DNA of 5,260 nucleotides from UBA940 sp964464465 (GCA_964464465.1 CAYXGF010000081.1:1-5260); one strand, 5' to 3'; shown: positions 1-5,211, numbered from the stretch's first letter. Program-made: numbers and translations. Notes: generated by a model from the letters alone, not told the origin.

Positions 1-89
1 TGGGACGCATCGAGGGAGCCGCCCCGGCCGAACGCTTCGTCGCCGAGCTGCAACGCATCCTCGACCGCCGTTCGCCGACGAAACAGTAA
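1..89 (+). CDS. 3' end of an unidentified rightward gene (partial)
   Basis: An open frame enters from the left edge (first full codon at 3) and ends at TAA 87-89. The 28 visible residues end in an amphipathic helix with the run AERFVAELQRILDRR, followed by a short polar tail. Codon third positions are strongly G/C, as expected of a real gene in this genome. The frame faces the lipoprotein gene at 163-570 and is separated from it by a strong hairpin terminator, so it is not part of the caspase operon. A glycine followed by a C-terminal helix of this type would fit the end of a thioredoxin-fold protein, among many others. That is only a guess, and no function is assigned. Confidence 0.6.
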   Translation, partial: GRIEGAAPAERFVAELQRILDRRSPTKQ

Positions 90-96
90 ACAAACA

Positions 97-132
97 CGGG
101 ACCGATCTGAAGATCGGTCCCGCGTCGTTTTT
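97..132 (+). terminator. Bidirectional Rho-independent terminator between convergent genes
   Basis: Perfect 12-base arms CGGGACCGATCT (97-108) and AGATCGGTCCCG (111-122) form a GC-rich hairpin with a tiny loop. Five T follow at 128-132 on the + strand, 8 bases after the stop of the rightward gene. On the - strand the same hairpin is followed by the T-rich TGTTTGTTT, so it can also terminate the lipoprotein gene ending at 163. The sequence GGGACCGATCT recurs in the hairpin at 5151-5197. Confidence 0.85.
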
Positions 133-162
133 CGGGAATCATACAAACAGGTTATTGTTTCC

Positions 163-570
163 TTATTTGCGTACCAGCACGCCATTCACGATAGCGGCCT
201 GAACGGTTGCGTCGTCGGCAGAACGGAAATTCTTATATTTGGCCGGATATCCGGTTACGGTAATCGACTGGATTCGACGCATGAAGTTGCGAATTACCGT
301 CACCTCCTGCGTCTCTACCAGCACATCGGCATCACCGTATTGCGCCAGCGCCTCGCGAATGGCGGCATTCTTGCAGTTCGCAAAACCACCGCGTCTTACG
401 GCACGAGGCGGCACATACGTATACGAAATTTTCTGGTTCGAAACATCCAGATCGCTGATAACGGCGGCAGCCAGCGGAGCCACCACATCACGCTGCGTAG
501 CGGTTTTACGAACCGTCGAGCACGAGGTCATACCGGCCACGGCCAAAAGAATAAGCAGAATCTTTTTCAT
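163..570 (-). CDS. Small putative lipoprotein with a GDADVLV motif
   Basis: A 135-residue protein. Residues 1-16 form a lipoprotein signal peptide (MKKILLILLAVAGMTS) with the lipidated cysteine at Cys17. The residues after Cys17 (STVRKT) are not acidic, so there is no obvious Bacteroidota surface-export signal, and a periplasm-facing anchor is the cautious reading. The mature part has a variable stretch (18-45), a conserved-looking core (about 50-90: YTYVPPRAVRRGG, then a helix AAIREALAQYGDADVLVE) and a strand-rich end (101-116: QSITVTGYPAKYKNFR). It resembles small unnamed lipoproteins I recall from Bacteroides and Prevotella, and no biochemical function is known to me. It lies 102 bp downstream of the caspase gene on the same strand with no clear terminator between, so it may be the last operon gene, but a weak promoter of its own is possible at 589-596. 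The start at 570 follows an AT-rich leader and gives a clean signal peptide. Confidence 0.85.
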   Translation of the reverse strand: MKKILLILLAVAGMTSCSTVRKTATQRDVVAPLAAAVISDLDVSNQKISYTYVPPRAVRRGGFANCKNAAIREALAQYGDADVLVETQEVTVIRNFMRRIQSITVTGYPAKYKNFRSADDATVQAAIVNGVLVRK

Positions 571-588
571 AATGTTTGGATTTAGAAT

Positions 589-596
589 TAAAAATA
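589..596 (-). promoter_or_regulatory. Weak candidate -7 element for the lipoprotein gene
   Basis: On the - strand TATTTTTA (596 to 589) matches 7 of 8 positions of the Bacteroidota -7 consensus TAnnTTTG, 18 bases before the ATG at 570. No TTTG-like -33 element lies at the expected distance, so this may be chance in an AT-rich leader. The rest of the 571-672 gap holds no terminator. It does hold a lone copy of GGGACCGATC on the - strand (628-619), with no partner arm. Confidence 0.25.
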
Positions 597-672
597 GTGT
601 AATCCCCGAATTTTATGCGATCGGTCCCGGGCAGACATCTTGAGGACAAGCGCCACGCAGGATCGGATCAAC

Positions 673-2118
673 CTACTTCAGGCGAACGTTTTTCCACGAC
701 GCCGCAAACGCTTCGCTCGTTGCGACCACCGGGTTTTGCGGTTTCTCGTTCGTCAGGAATGCCTCCTTCGTCACATGCTTGTTGATGTACTCGGCCAATT
801 CGCCATAGGTGACATCGCCTTTTGTCTCCTGCAGCTTTTTCAACAGGAAATAGGTAAACAGGCCGTGTCCCTTCTCTTTGAACGGCATGGCCGTTTCGTC
901 GCCCGAGGCAGCCGAAAATACGACCGTATTACCTTCGACAACCTCTTTCTTCGCCTCGCGCGCCACACCGCGCGCCGCAACCAGCATCGAGCCGTCCCGA
1001 TTGGCTCCCGTGAAGCAGGCATCCATAAAATAGGTTACGTTCGAGGTTTTGGCCGACGCCATCGTTTTGTACAACTGATTCAGACTGTAGCAGGTCGCCG
1101 TGTTCGTACCGCGCCCGTCCACGGGAACAAGATAGGCATCGCTCGTCTTCTCATCGGGGATGCCGTGACCGCAATAATAGACAATCGCTTTGGCGTTATC
1201 GAATATATTCATTGCCTGCACCATTTTATCGACACCGCCGGCAATAATTCCCAATGACGCATTTTTATAGAACCATACCTGACGTTCAGGGACACCGAGC
1301 GTTTTGATGCAATATTCACGGAAGATCTCGCCGTCGTTCAATGCGAACTCCACATTGTCGACGAATTCATAGTTTTCATTGGCAATAATAAGGACGAACG
1401 TATTCTCGTTTTTGGCAGCGGTCTTCGGAATATTGATATCCACATCGCTGCTCGGAACCGCATGCTGAATCTGTTTTTCCGCCGCTGCATCCGATTCCTG
1501 TCGGACAACGACCTGTCGCGGCGTATTGTCGGCATATACGGCATCCGTCGGTTGAGGCAGGGTATACTCCGTCATATCGGCAAGCAGTCCGTGCTTGCAT
1601 TTTTTGATCCACTCTTCTCCGCTTGCACTATTCAGCCGTGTCAGATTGACGGAAGCGTTCATTCTCTTTTCTTTTTCCGCCTTTTTTTTGTTTGCCATCA
1701 CCGCCCGAACTACGTCATCCATCGATGTCGGACTCTCCGCAACGTCCGGAGCCGAATTGCCTGCTTGGGACCTGCTCCAGATCCGGATATCGGCACATAC
1801 ATAATATTTGTTTCCCTCTTTGACTTGTACGTCGAGATCTTTTCGCTGGTCCTGATAAAGTACGGAGACCTTCACCGAACCTTCAAGCACGGAGCACTCG
1901 TAGTACTGGCTTTCCTTTGAAAGTTTTCCGACCTGAACATCGTTAATCATGATGTTCGGAGCACCAAAAGCCCCGAAACTCTGTTTTTTGACAACGTATA
2001 TCGTAGCCTGTTTCTGTTGCGCCGCAACATCCGCGGCATTCAAGGCGAAACCTGCCGTCAAAAGCAGGAACAGATATTGCAATGTTTTGCGTGTGGTTTT
2101 CATATATTCAGAGATCAT
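673..2118 (-). CDS. Exported caspase-family protein (peptidase C14, metacaspase-like)
   Basis: A 481-residue putative cysteine protease. A hydrophobic signal peptide covers about residues 6-34 (signal-peptidase I-like end near AADVAAQ), so the protein is predicted to be exported. Residues 38-112 form a beta-rich domain resembling DUF2846/PEGA-type modules (ATIYVVKK, INDVQVGKL, then YYVCADI). Residues 113-238 are a charged, low-complexity linker. The caspase fold spans about 240-470: strand FVLIIANENY, catalytic His318 in YYCGHG, catalytic Cys368 in YFMDACFTG, and the p10-like strand TVVFSAASGDETA (398-410). Asp366, two residues before the cysteine, matches the metacaspase S1-pocket aspartate and suggests cleavage after Arg/Lys rather than Asp. 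The stretch 373-396 between the p20- and p10-like halves is rich in Arg/Lys and could be an autoprocessing linker. The ATG at 2118 overlaps the upstream stop as ATGA, while an in-frame ATG at 2103 gives a more typical signal peptide (MKTTRKTL). Substrate unknown. Confidence 0.93.
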   Translation of the reverse strand: MISEYMKTTRKTLQYLFLLLTAGFALNAADVAAQQKQATIYVVKKQSFGAFGAPNIMINDVQVGKLSKESQYYECSVLEGSVKVSVLYQDQRKDLDVQVKEGNKYYVCADIRIWSRSQAGNSAPDVAESPTSMDDVVRAVMANKKKAEKEKRMNASVNLTRLNSASGEEWIKKCKHGLLADMTEYTLPQPTDAVYADNTPRQVVVRQESDAAAEKQIQHAVPSSDVDINIPKTAAKNENTFVLIIANENYEFVDNVEFALNDGEIFREYCIKTLGVPERQVWFYKNASLGIIAGGVDKMVQAMNIFDNAKAIVYYCGHGIPDEKTSDAYLVPVDGRGTNTATCYSLNQLYKTMASAKTSNVTYFMDACFTGANRDGSMLVAARGVAREAKKEVVEGNTVVFSAASGDETAMPFKEKGHGLFTYFLLKKLQETKGDVTYGELAEYINKHVTKEAFLTNEKPQNPVVATSEAFAASWKNVRLK

Positions 2119-2954
2119 TTCCGGATTTCTATCATTCGCTGAATGACATACATATTTTCATCTTTGGTCCTGTTGCGCTGGAGCCATTTGTCGAAATCCG
2201 CCGTCGGAAGTTCGGGCAGATAGGCCCCCTGCTCCGTCAGCGGCATGACGAACGGAGCGGTCGAGAAGATAAACACCAGCCTGTTGAATTCCGATTCGCG
2301 ATCGGTCGTCAGAATCGTCTCCTCGCGATAGGGATAGAGCGGATCTGCCGTCGACAGCATCGTATATTCCTGACGGCTGTGAACCTCGCGGGCCTGACCG
2401 TTTGCATTTTCATACGGCAACAGACAGTAGACCTGTCGCAGGTTGTCATCGGCCAGCCAGATCGAGAAATATCCTTTGACCGGCGAACGAAACCGGACCG
2501 AAAAACGATCGTTGTTCTTAAACCGCTCGCTTTCGATACCATTGCACAGCGTTCGGATCGACAGCTCGAAATCCGCCCGTTTCCGCTCGCGCACCTTTCC
2601 CCACACCCGGACCGAAACGACCAGCATATTACCTTCATAGGCAATTTGGATTTCAGGATCCTTCGTATCCGCCAACCAGTCGCCGTTCACCTCGGTGGTT
2701 CCCAGGCTTTGAAAATTCGTCTCCGAGGATCCGTTCTCCGCCGACACGGAGACCGTATTGGTCTGCGACACATTGGCGCCGAACTCGCGTGCAATGGCAT
2801 CGAGACGCGCCCGTTCGACAGCCATGTTTTTCGCCTGCTCGATCGACATGTTTTCAGGCGGATAATAGGTGTACTCTCCGCTCACATTGCGCACTTTCTG
2901 GGCATGTGCGGGCACACCGACCGCAAGGAGCAGCAACAGCAGGAATCGAAACAT
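2115..2954 (-). CDS. Exported DUF4384-like protein with an LPP20/FlgO-like N-terminus
   Basis: A 279-residue protein. Residues 1-18 are a classical signal peptide (leucine-rich core, cleavage after AHA18). Residues 22-120 resemble the LPP20/FlgO-type fold: GEYTYYPPENMSIEQA, then a helix with repeated Ala/Arg (AVERARLDAIAREFG), then beta-strands ending VVSVRVWGKV. Residues 148-232 look like a DUF4384 domain: RFSVRF, then PVKGYFSIWLADD, then RQVYCLLPYENANGQ, then RLVFIFS near the end. DUF4384 is known to me chiefly beside or fused to bacterial caspase-like and kinase modules. Here it is a separate polypeptide whose stop TGA (2117-2115) overlaps the caspase ATG, so the two are probably translationally coupled and may act together in the envelope. 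It starts 12 bases after the upstream gene, with no Shine-Dalgarno site, as is usual in Bacteroidota. Molecular activity unknown; a sensing or scaffold partner of the caspase is inference. Confidence 0.85.
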   Translation of the reverse strand: MFRFLLLLLLAVGVPAHAQKVRNVSGEYTYYPPENMSIEQAKNMAVERARLDAIAREFGANVSQTNTVSVSAENGSSETNFQSLGTTEVNGDWLADTKDPEIQIAYEGNMLVVSVRVWGKVRERKRADFELSIRTLCNGIESERFKNNDRFSVRFRSPVKGYFSIWLADDNLRQVYCLLPYENANGQAREVHSRQEYTMLSTADPLYPYREETILTTDRESEFNRLVFIFSTAPFVMPLTEQGAYLPELPTADFDKWLQRNRTKDENMYVIQRMIEIRK

Positions 2955-2966
2955 AGGACGGTGTTT

Positions 2967-3593
2967 CTATTCTTCGGCCAATTTGGCGTCCAACTTCTCG
3001 TGCAGCTGTTCAACCCGCGTCTCAAGCCGCTTTTTGACCTCCTGTCTCGCCGCCTCGAAAGCCACTTTCGAATTGCAGGCCACAATCACCATGACCTCCT
3101 TATTGCGGTTGGACTTCGTTCGATAGCACTCCACAAGCGTTATCACACGCCCCAGTTTCTGCCGGACAAAATTCTTGCTGGCCAGCGTCGTGCGGACCAA
3201 AGACTCCGCATCTTCCTGCGCGCCCTGTTCGTTTCCCAAATCGTTTGTGATCTCTGCCGCGATATCGGACTGCAATTTCTGCGCAAGATCAAGTTTCGCC
3301 AGTTCAAGCGCCTGCATTTTGGCGGCATCGTAGTTATTTCCGACCGACATGCCTTCGCCCGTAACGTATTTCTGGAACCCCTCTTCATCCAAATCTTTCT
3401 GCATCGTATAGGAGCGGTTCAACTGTTCGGCCAGCGGCAGATGCCCGGGCGCGACGAGCCATCCGTCGCCGACATACGCATCGACCATCTGCTTAAGCTG
3501 TTTTGCAGCCGCCTTCTGCTCTTTCTTCGACTGGGCGGAAGCTGTCATGACGCATGCGAAAAGCATCACGGCAAAAATCAAAAATCTCTTCAT
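2967..3593 (-). CDS. Exported LPP20-like protein, first gene of the caspase operon
   Basis: A 208-residue protein. The signal peptide is residues 1-20 (MKRFLIFAVMLFACVMTASA, cleavage before Gln21). A lysine-rich segment (23-36) follows, then a central alpha/beta region that looks LPP20-like: AAKMQALELAKLDLAQKLQSDI (about 90-111), where alanine-rich helices precede the strands RVITLVECYRT (149-159) and KEVMVIVACNS (165-175). The C-terminus (177-208) is a charged helix with coiled-coil character. Similar unnamed Bacteroidales proteins share the pattern of residues 88-175, in my recollection, but none has a known function. This is the promoter-proximal gene, with 40 bp between its ATG and the left inverted repeat of the promoter switch, and it is followed after 12 bp by the DUF4384-like gene. 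A periplasmic or outer-membrane structural role is possible. Confidence 0.82.
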   Translation of the reverse strand: MKRFLIFAVMLFACVMTASAQSKKEQKAAAKQLKQMVDAYVGDGWLVAPGHLPLAEQLNRSYTMQKDLDEEGFQKYVTGEGMSVGNNYDAAKMQALELAKLDLAQKLQSDIAAEITNDLGNEQGAQEDAESLVRTTLASKNFVRQKLGRVITLVECYRTKSNRNKEVMVIVACNSKVAFEAARQEVKKRLETRVEQLHEKLDAKLAEE

Positions 3594-3630
3594 GGTACAA
3601 GTTATTTAAGTGAATCTGTTGTTGCCATAC

Positions 3631-3657
3631 GGACTATCTCTTTGATAGAGACAGTCC
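3631..3657 (+). repeat. Left inverted repeat (IRL), recombinase core-like site
   Basis: This site has the form of a tyrosine-recombinase core: arm GGACTATCTC (3631-3640), 7-bp spacer TTTGATA (3641-3647) and opposed arm GAGACAGTCC (3648-3657). The arms are complementary except at 3652. Positions 3634-3656 match the reverse complement of 3805-3827 at 22 of 23 positions, with the single difference at 3652 (C here; T on the corresponding strand of the other copy). In leftward RNA this mismatch becomes a G-U wobble, so the site would form a 10-bp hairpin in the operon leader. Confidence 0.88.
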
Positions 3658-3662
3658 GCATA

Positions 3663-3689
3663 TTAATACACTATTATCCAATGTATTAA
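3663..3689. repeat. Perfect 8-bp inverted repeat inside the invertible segment
   Basis: TTAATACA (3663-3670) and TGTATTAA (3682-3689) are exact reverse complements separated by 11 bases. The symmetry and AT-richness suit a protein-binding operator or an accessory recombinase/host-factor site. The element lies next to the left repeat in the present orientation and would move next to the right repeat after inversion. No bound factor can be named. Confidence 0.5.
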
Positions 3690-3787
3690 ATCGCGCATCA
3701 CTCAAACAGGACCGTCGAATCCGGGGGAAGCGGCATTTACCGCAGCGATTTTTTGCAGGCAGCTGTCGAAAAATGAAATAAAAAGCG

Positions 3788-3795
3788 TATATTTG
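3788..3795 (+). promoter_or_regulatory. -7 promoter element within the switch (pointing right)
   Basis: TATATTTG matches the Bacteroidota sigma factor -7 consensus TAnnTTTG at every fixed position and is followed by CA, a frequent extension. A -33 TTTG is poor: the 19-21 base spacing lands on CTGTCG (3763-3768), while a real TTTG at 3752-3755 is 32 bases away, too far. The element overlaps a 10-bp palindrome ATTTGCAAAT (3791-3800). Transcription would start near 3800 and run right, antisense to the recombinase gene. After inversion it would drive the caspase operon. Confidence 0.65.
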
Positions 3796-3803
3796 CAAAT
3801 GAT

Positions 3804-3830
3804 AGACTATCTCTATCAAAGAGATAGCGC
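3804..3830 (-). repeat. Right inverted repeat (IRR), recombinase core-like site
   Basis: Read on the - strand this is GCGCTATCTC, spacer TTTGATA (3820-3814), then GAGATAGTCT. The inner arms CTATCTC and GAGATAG are perfect 7-bp inverse complements. The repeat shares 22 of 23 positions (3827-3805) with the left copy in inverted orientation, and the spacer is identical. It ends about 25 bp from the stop codon of the recombinase gene and could also act as a weak hairpin downstream of that gene. Confidence 0.88.
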
Positions 3831-3854
3831 ATTTTCCAAACACACCTCTCCCCC

Positions 3855-5066
3855 CTACAACGCTTTCAAGATGCGGCGGTTGGCCTCGTCGATCCGATTG
3901 GTTCGGATCGAGGCCAGATAGATGCGTGTCGTCTCCTCGTTGTCATGTCCCAGGCCATCGCTGATGACGCCCAGCGGCACCTGCTTCGCATGGGCGATGC
4001 TCGCCCAACTGTGGCGGCTTACGTACATGCTCAACGGAACGGCAATCTTGGCCATCGCTGCGATTTGTTTCAGTTTCCGATTGACAAACAACATTTTGTT
4101 GAGATATTGCTGTCGTTCCGTGCCGTCCTGCTTCAGGATAATCGGCAGCAGATACGGCGTCGGATTCTCGGGATATTTGGCGACAATCTTCTGCATCGGC
4201 TCCTCCCAACGGATCGTAAGCTGCTGGCCCGTCTTTTTACGGATGTAGGTGATATAGCCGTTCGACAAGTCCCGCTTCTGCAGATAGGCCATATCGATGA
4301 ACGACATCCCGCGCATATAGAAAGAGAACATAAACAGATCCCGCGCCACATCCAGATCGGTTCTCGAAGCGAAATCCAGTTCCTTGATGCGGCGGATCTC
4401 CTTGAGCGTAATGGCACGCTTGGCCGTTTTATCCACCCCGGTATAAACCCGTCGGAACGGATCGGTCTGCTCGGCAAACCCATCCTCGACCGCCCGATTG
4501 TAGATGCAGCGCAGGATCCGCAGGTAAAACGAGGTCGTGTTGCGGCTCAGGCCTGCAGTCCGCATGCGGCGCTCGTACTGCTCCGCAACATCGGCGTCAA
4601 AGCCGTCGAAATACAAATCGGCTCCGCTGCGAAACTTCATGAAGCTGTTCAGCGTCTGCAGATAAGTTTCGGCCGTACGCACACGGCCGAGCCGCTGCAG
4701 CCGCTCCGATTGTCGCTTCATATATTCGAAAACGGTGATTTTGTCCGACGCGGCCGCTCGGTAGCGGCATACGATATCGACAGCGGAATACGGCTCCCCG
4801 ACACGCTCCAACGCCGCGACCGTCTGCTCCAGCTTCCGCTGCTCCCAAACGATCCGATCCCGCACACTCCTCAACGCTTCGCTGCGGGCGGCCGACAGCG
4901 GGGCCTCCCGCACAATCCCGCCCCGCCGCGAATCCCATTCGTCTGCATAGATGCGGTAATCGGTTCCGATCTGTCGAACCTGCCGTCCGTGTATCACCTG
5001 AAAATAGAGCGCGCCCGGTTTTTCGCAATCCGCATGTGCCCTGAATTTTAATTTGACAGATGTCAT
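3855..5066 (-). CDS. Tyrosine site-specific recombinase (putative local promoter invertase)
   Basis: A complete 403-residue integrase-family recombinase that cuts and rejoins DNA through a 3'-phosphotyrosine intermediate. Residues 1-95 fit the arm-DNA-binding domain of Bacteroides integrases (YFQVIHGRQVRQIGTDYRIYADEWD). Residues 108-205 form the SAM-like core-binding domain (TVFEYMKRQSERL to NRAVEDGF). Residues 215-395 are catalytic: Arg252 (YMRGMS), Lys278 in the beta-hairpin (YIRKKTG), Arg351 (YVSRHSW), His374 (GLGHDNEETT) and nucleophile Tyr383 (RIYLAS). The usual first box-II histidine is Tyr348, a substitution common in this Bacteroidota group. No catalytic residue is lost, so it is predicted active. 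It ends 25 bp from the right inverted repeat and is transcribed toward the switch. Position and family make it the likely inverter of 3634-3827. The alternative, that it is the integrase of a small integrated element, is less favoured because no transfer or phage genes are present. ATG 5066 follows an AT-rich leader. Confidence 0.95.
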   Translation of the reverse strand: MTSVKLKFRAHADCEKPGALYFQVIHGRQVRQIGTDYRIYADEWDSRRGGIVREAPLSAARSEALRSVRDRIVWEQRKLEQTVAALERVGEPYSAVDIVCRYRAAASDKITVFEYMKRQSERLQRLGRVRTAETYLQTLNSFMKFRSGADLYFDGFDADVAEQYERRMRTAGLSRNTTSFYLRILRCIYNRAVEDGFAEQTDPFRRVYTGVDKTAKRAITLKEIRRIKELDFASRTDLDVARDLFMFSFYMRGMSFIDMAYLQKRDLSNGYITYIRKKTGQQLTIRWEEPMQKIVAKYPENPTPYLLPIILKQDGTERQQYLNKMLFVNRKLKQIAAMAKIAVPLSMYVSRHSWASIAHAKQVPLGVISDGLGHDNEETTRIYLASIRTNRIDEANRRILKAL

Positions 5067-5083
5067 AATCGAGTTTTTTCCGT

Positions 5084-5091
5084 CAAACTAA
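5084..5091 (-). promoter_or_regulatory. Candidate recombinase promoter -7 element
   Basis: On the - strand TTAGTTTG (5091 to 5084) matches 7 of 8 positions of TAnnTTTG. A TTTT (5114-5111), a 3/4 match to the -33 TTTG, lies 19 bases upstream, within the expected 19-21 spacing. Transcription would start about 10 bases before the ATG at 5066. The remaining gap 5067-5211 holds only this element and the hairpin at 5151-5197. Confidence 0.4.
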
Positions 5092-5150
5092 CTACTTTTA
5101 TCGGTTTCGGAAAAACACGAGGCTGCAGTTCGTACCTGTCGGCACAAATA

Positions 5151-5197
5151 CAGTCAGGGGGACCGATCTTACGATCGATCCCCCGACTGAAATTTTT
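5151..5197. terminator. Terminator-like hairpin, best T-run on the + strand
   Basis: Twelve-base arms GGGGGACCGATC (5157-5168) and GATCGATCCCCC (5173-5184) pair with one mismatch around loop TTAC. An outer stem CAGTC/GACTG (5151-5155, 5185-5189) extends it past one bulged A. Five T follow at 5193-5197 on the + strand. On the - strand the tail is only GTATTTGTG. It lies 23 bases past the stop of the leftward gene at 5212, which it probably terminates, yet its better T-run faces + strand transcripts, where no gene is seen upstream. Confidence 0.7.
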
Positions 5198-5211
5198 CGG
5201 ACGCAGACGGC

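Larger units (their letters stand above)
3634..3827. other. Invertible promoter segment (phase-variation switch)
   Basis: A 194-bp segment bounded by inverted 23-bp repeats with identical spacers in opposite orientation, so recombination between them would invert rather than excise the DNA between. The 148-bp interior (3657-3804) is non-coding and AT-rich at both ends. It contains a perfect -7 promoter element pointing right and no TAnnTTTG match pointing left. The segment sits between the operon start (3593) and the end of a tyrosine recombinase gene (3855). This is the established architecture of local invertible promoters in Bacteroides and relatives. As sequenced, the promoter points away from the operon. 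After inversion the -7 element would lie at 3673-3666 on the - strand, about 73 bases before the ATG. Confidence 0.8.

Noticed and set aside
640..1257. A 205-codon + strand open frame opposite the caspase C-terminus
   Set aside because: It is antisense to the conserved caspase catalytic region, with shadow-like composition and no recognisable motif.
673..2118. Caspase as a cytoplasmic anti-phage effector (CRISPR- or gasdermin-linked type)
   Set aside because: The N-terminal signal peptide and exported partners argue against cytoplasmic action, and no gasdermin, CRISPR or nucleotide-signalling gene is in the window.
2082..3689. A 535-codon open frame on the + strand
   Set aside because: It lies opposite three leftward genes that have clear signal peptides, domain patterns and tight operon spacing. 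Its protein is rich in Arg, His and Gln with no recognisable domain, typical of the antisense frame of GC-rich genes.
3634..3827. Repeats as the ends of a small insertion sequence, MITE or CRISPR unit
   Set aside because: There are only two copies, in inverted orientation, each with a recombinase-core layout. No target-site duplication or transposase is seen, and the interior carries a promoter, which fits an invertible switch better.
3850..3855. C6 homopolymer at the recombinase stop codon as a slippage switch
   Set aside because: It overlaps only the final base of the stop codon and the bases after it, so length changes would barely alter the protein.
3945..5051. A 368-codon open frame on the + strand opposite the recombinase
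   Set aside because: The - strand recombinase is certain from its catalytic residues. The + frame has the low-complexity Arg/His/Leu composition of a shadow. An antisense RNA may exist, but a protein is not supported.
3855..5066. Recombinase as the integrase of a prophage or conjugative element
   Set aside because: No phage, relaxase, mobilisation or replication genes and no tRNA attachment site are visible. The immediately adjacent inverted repeats favour a local invertase, though a larger element outside the window cannot be excluded.
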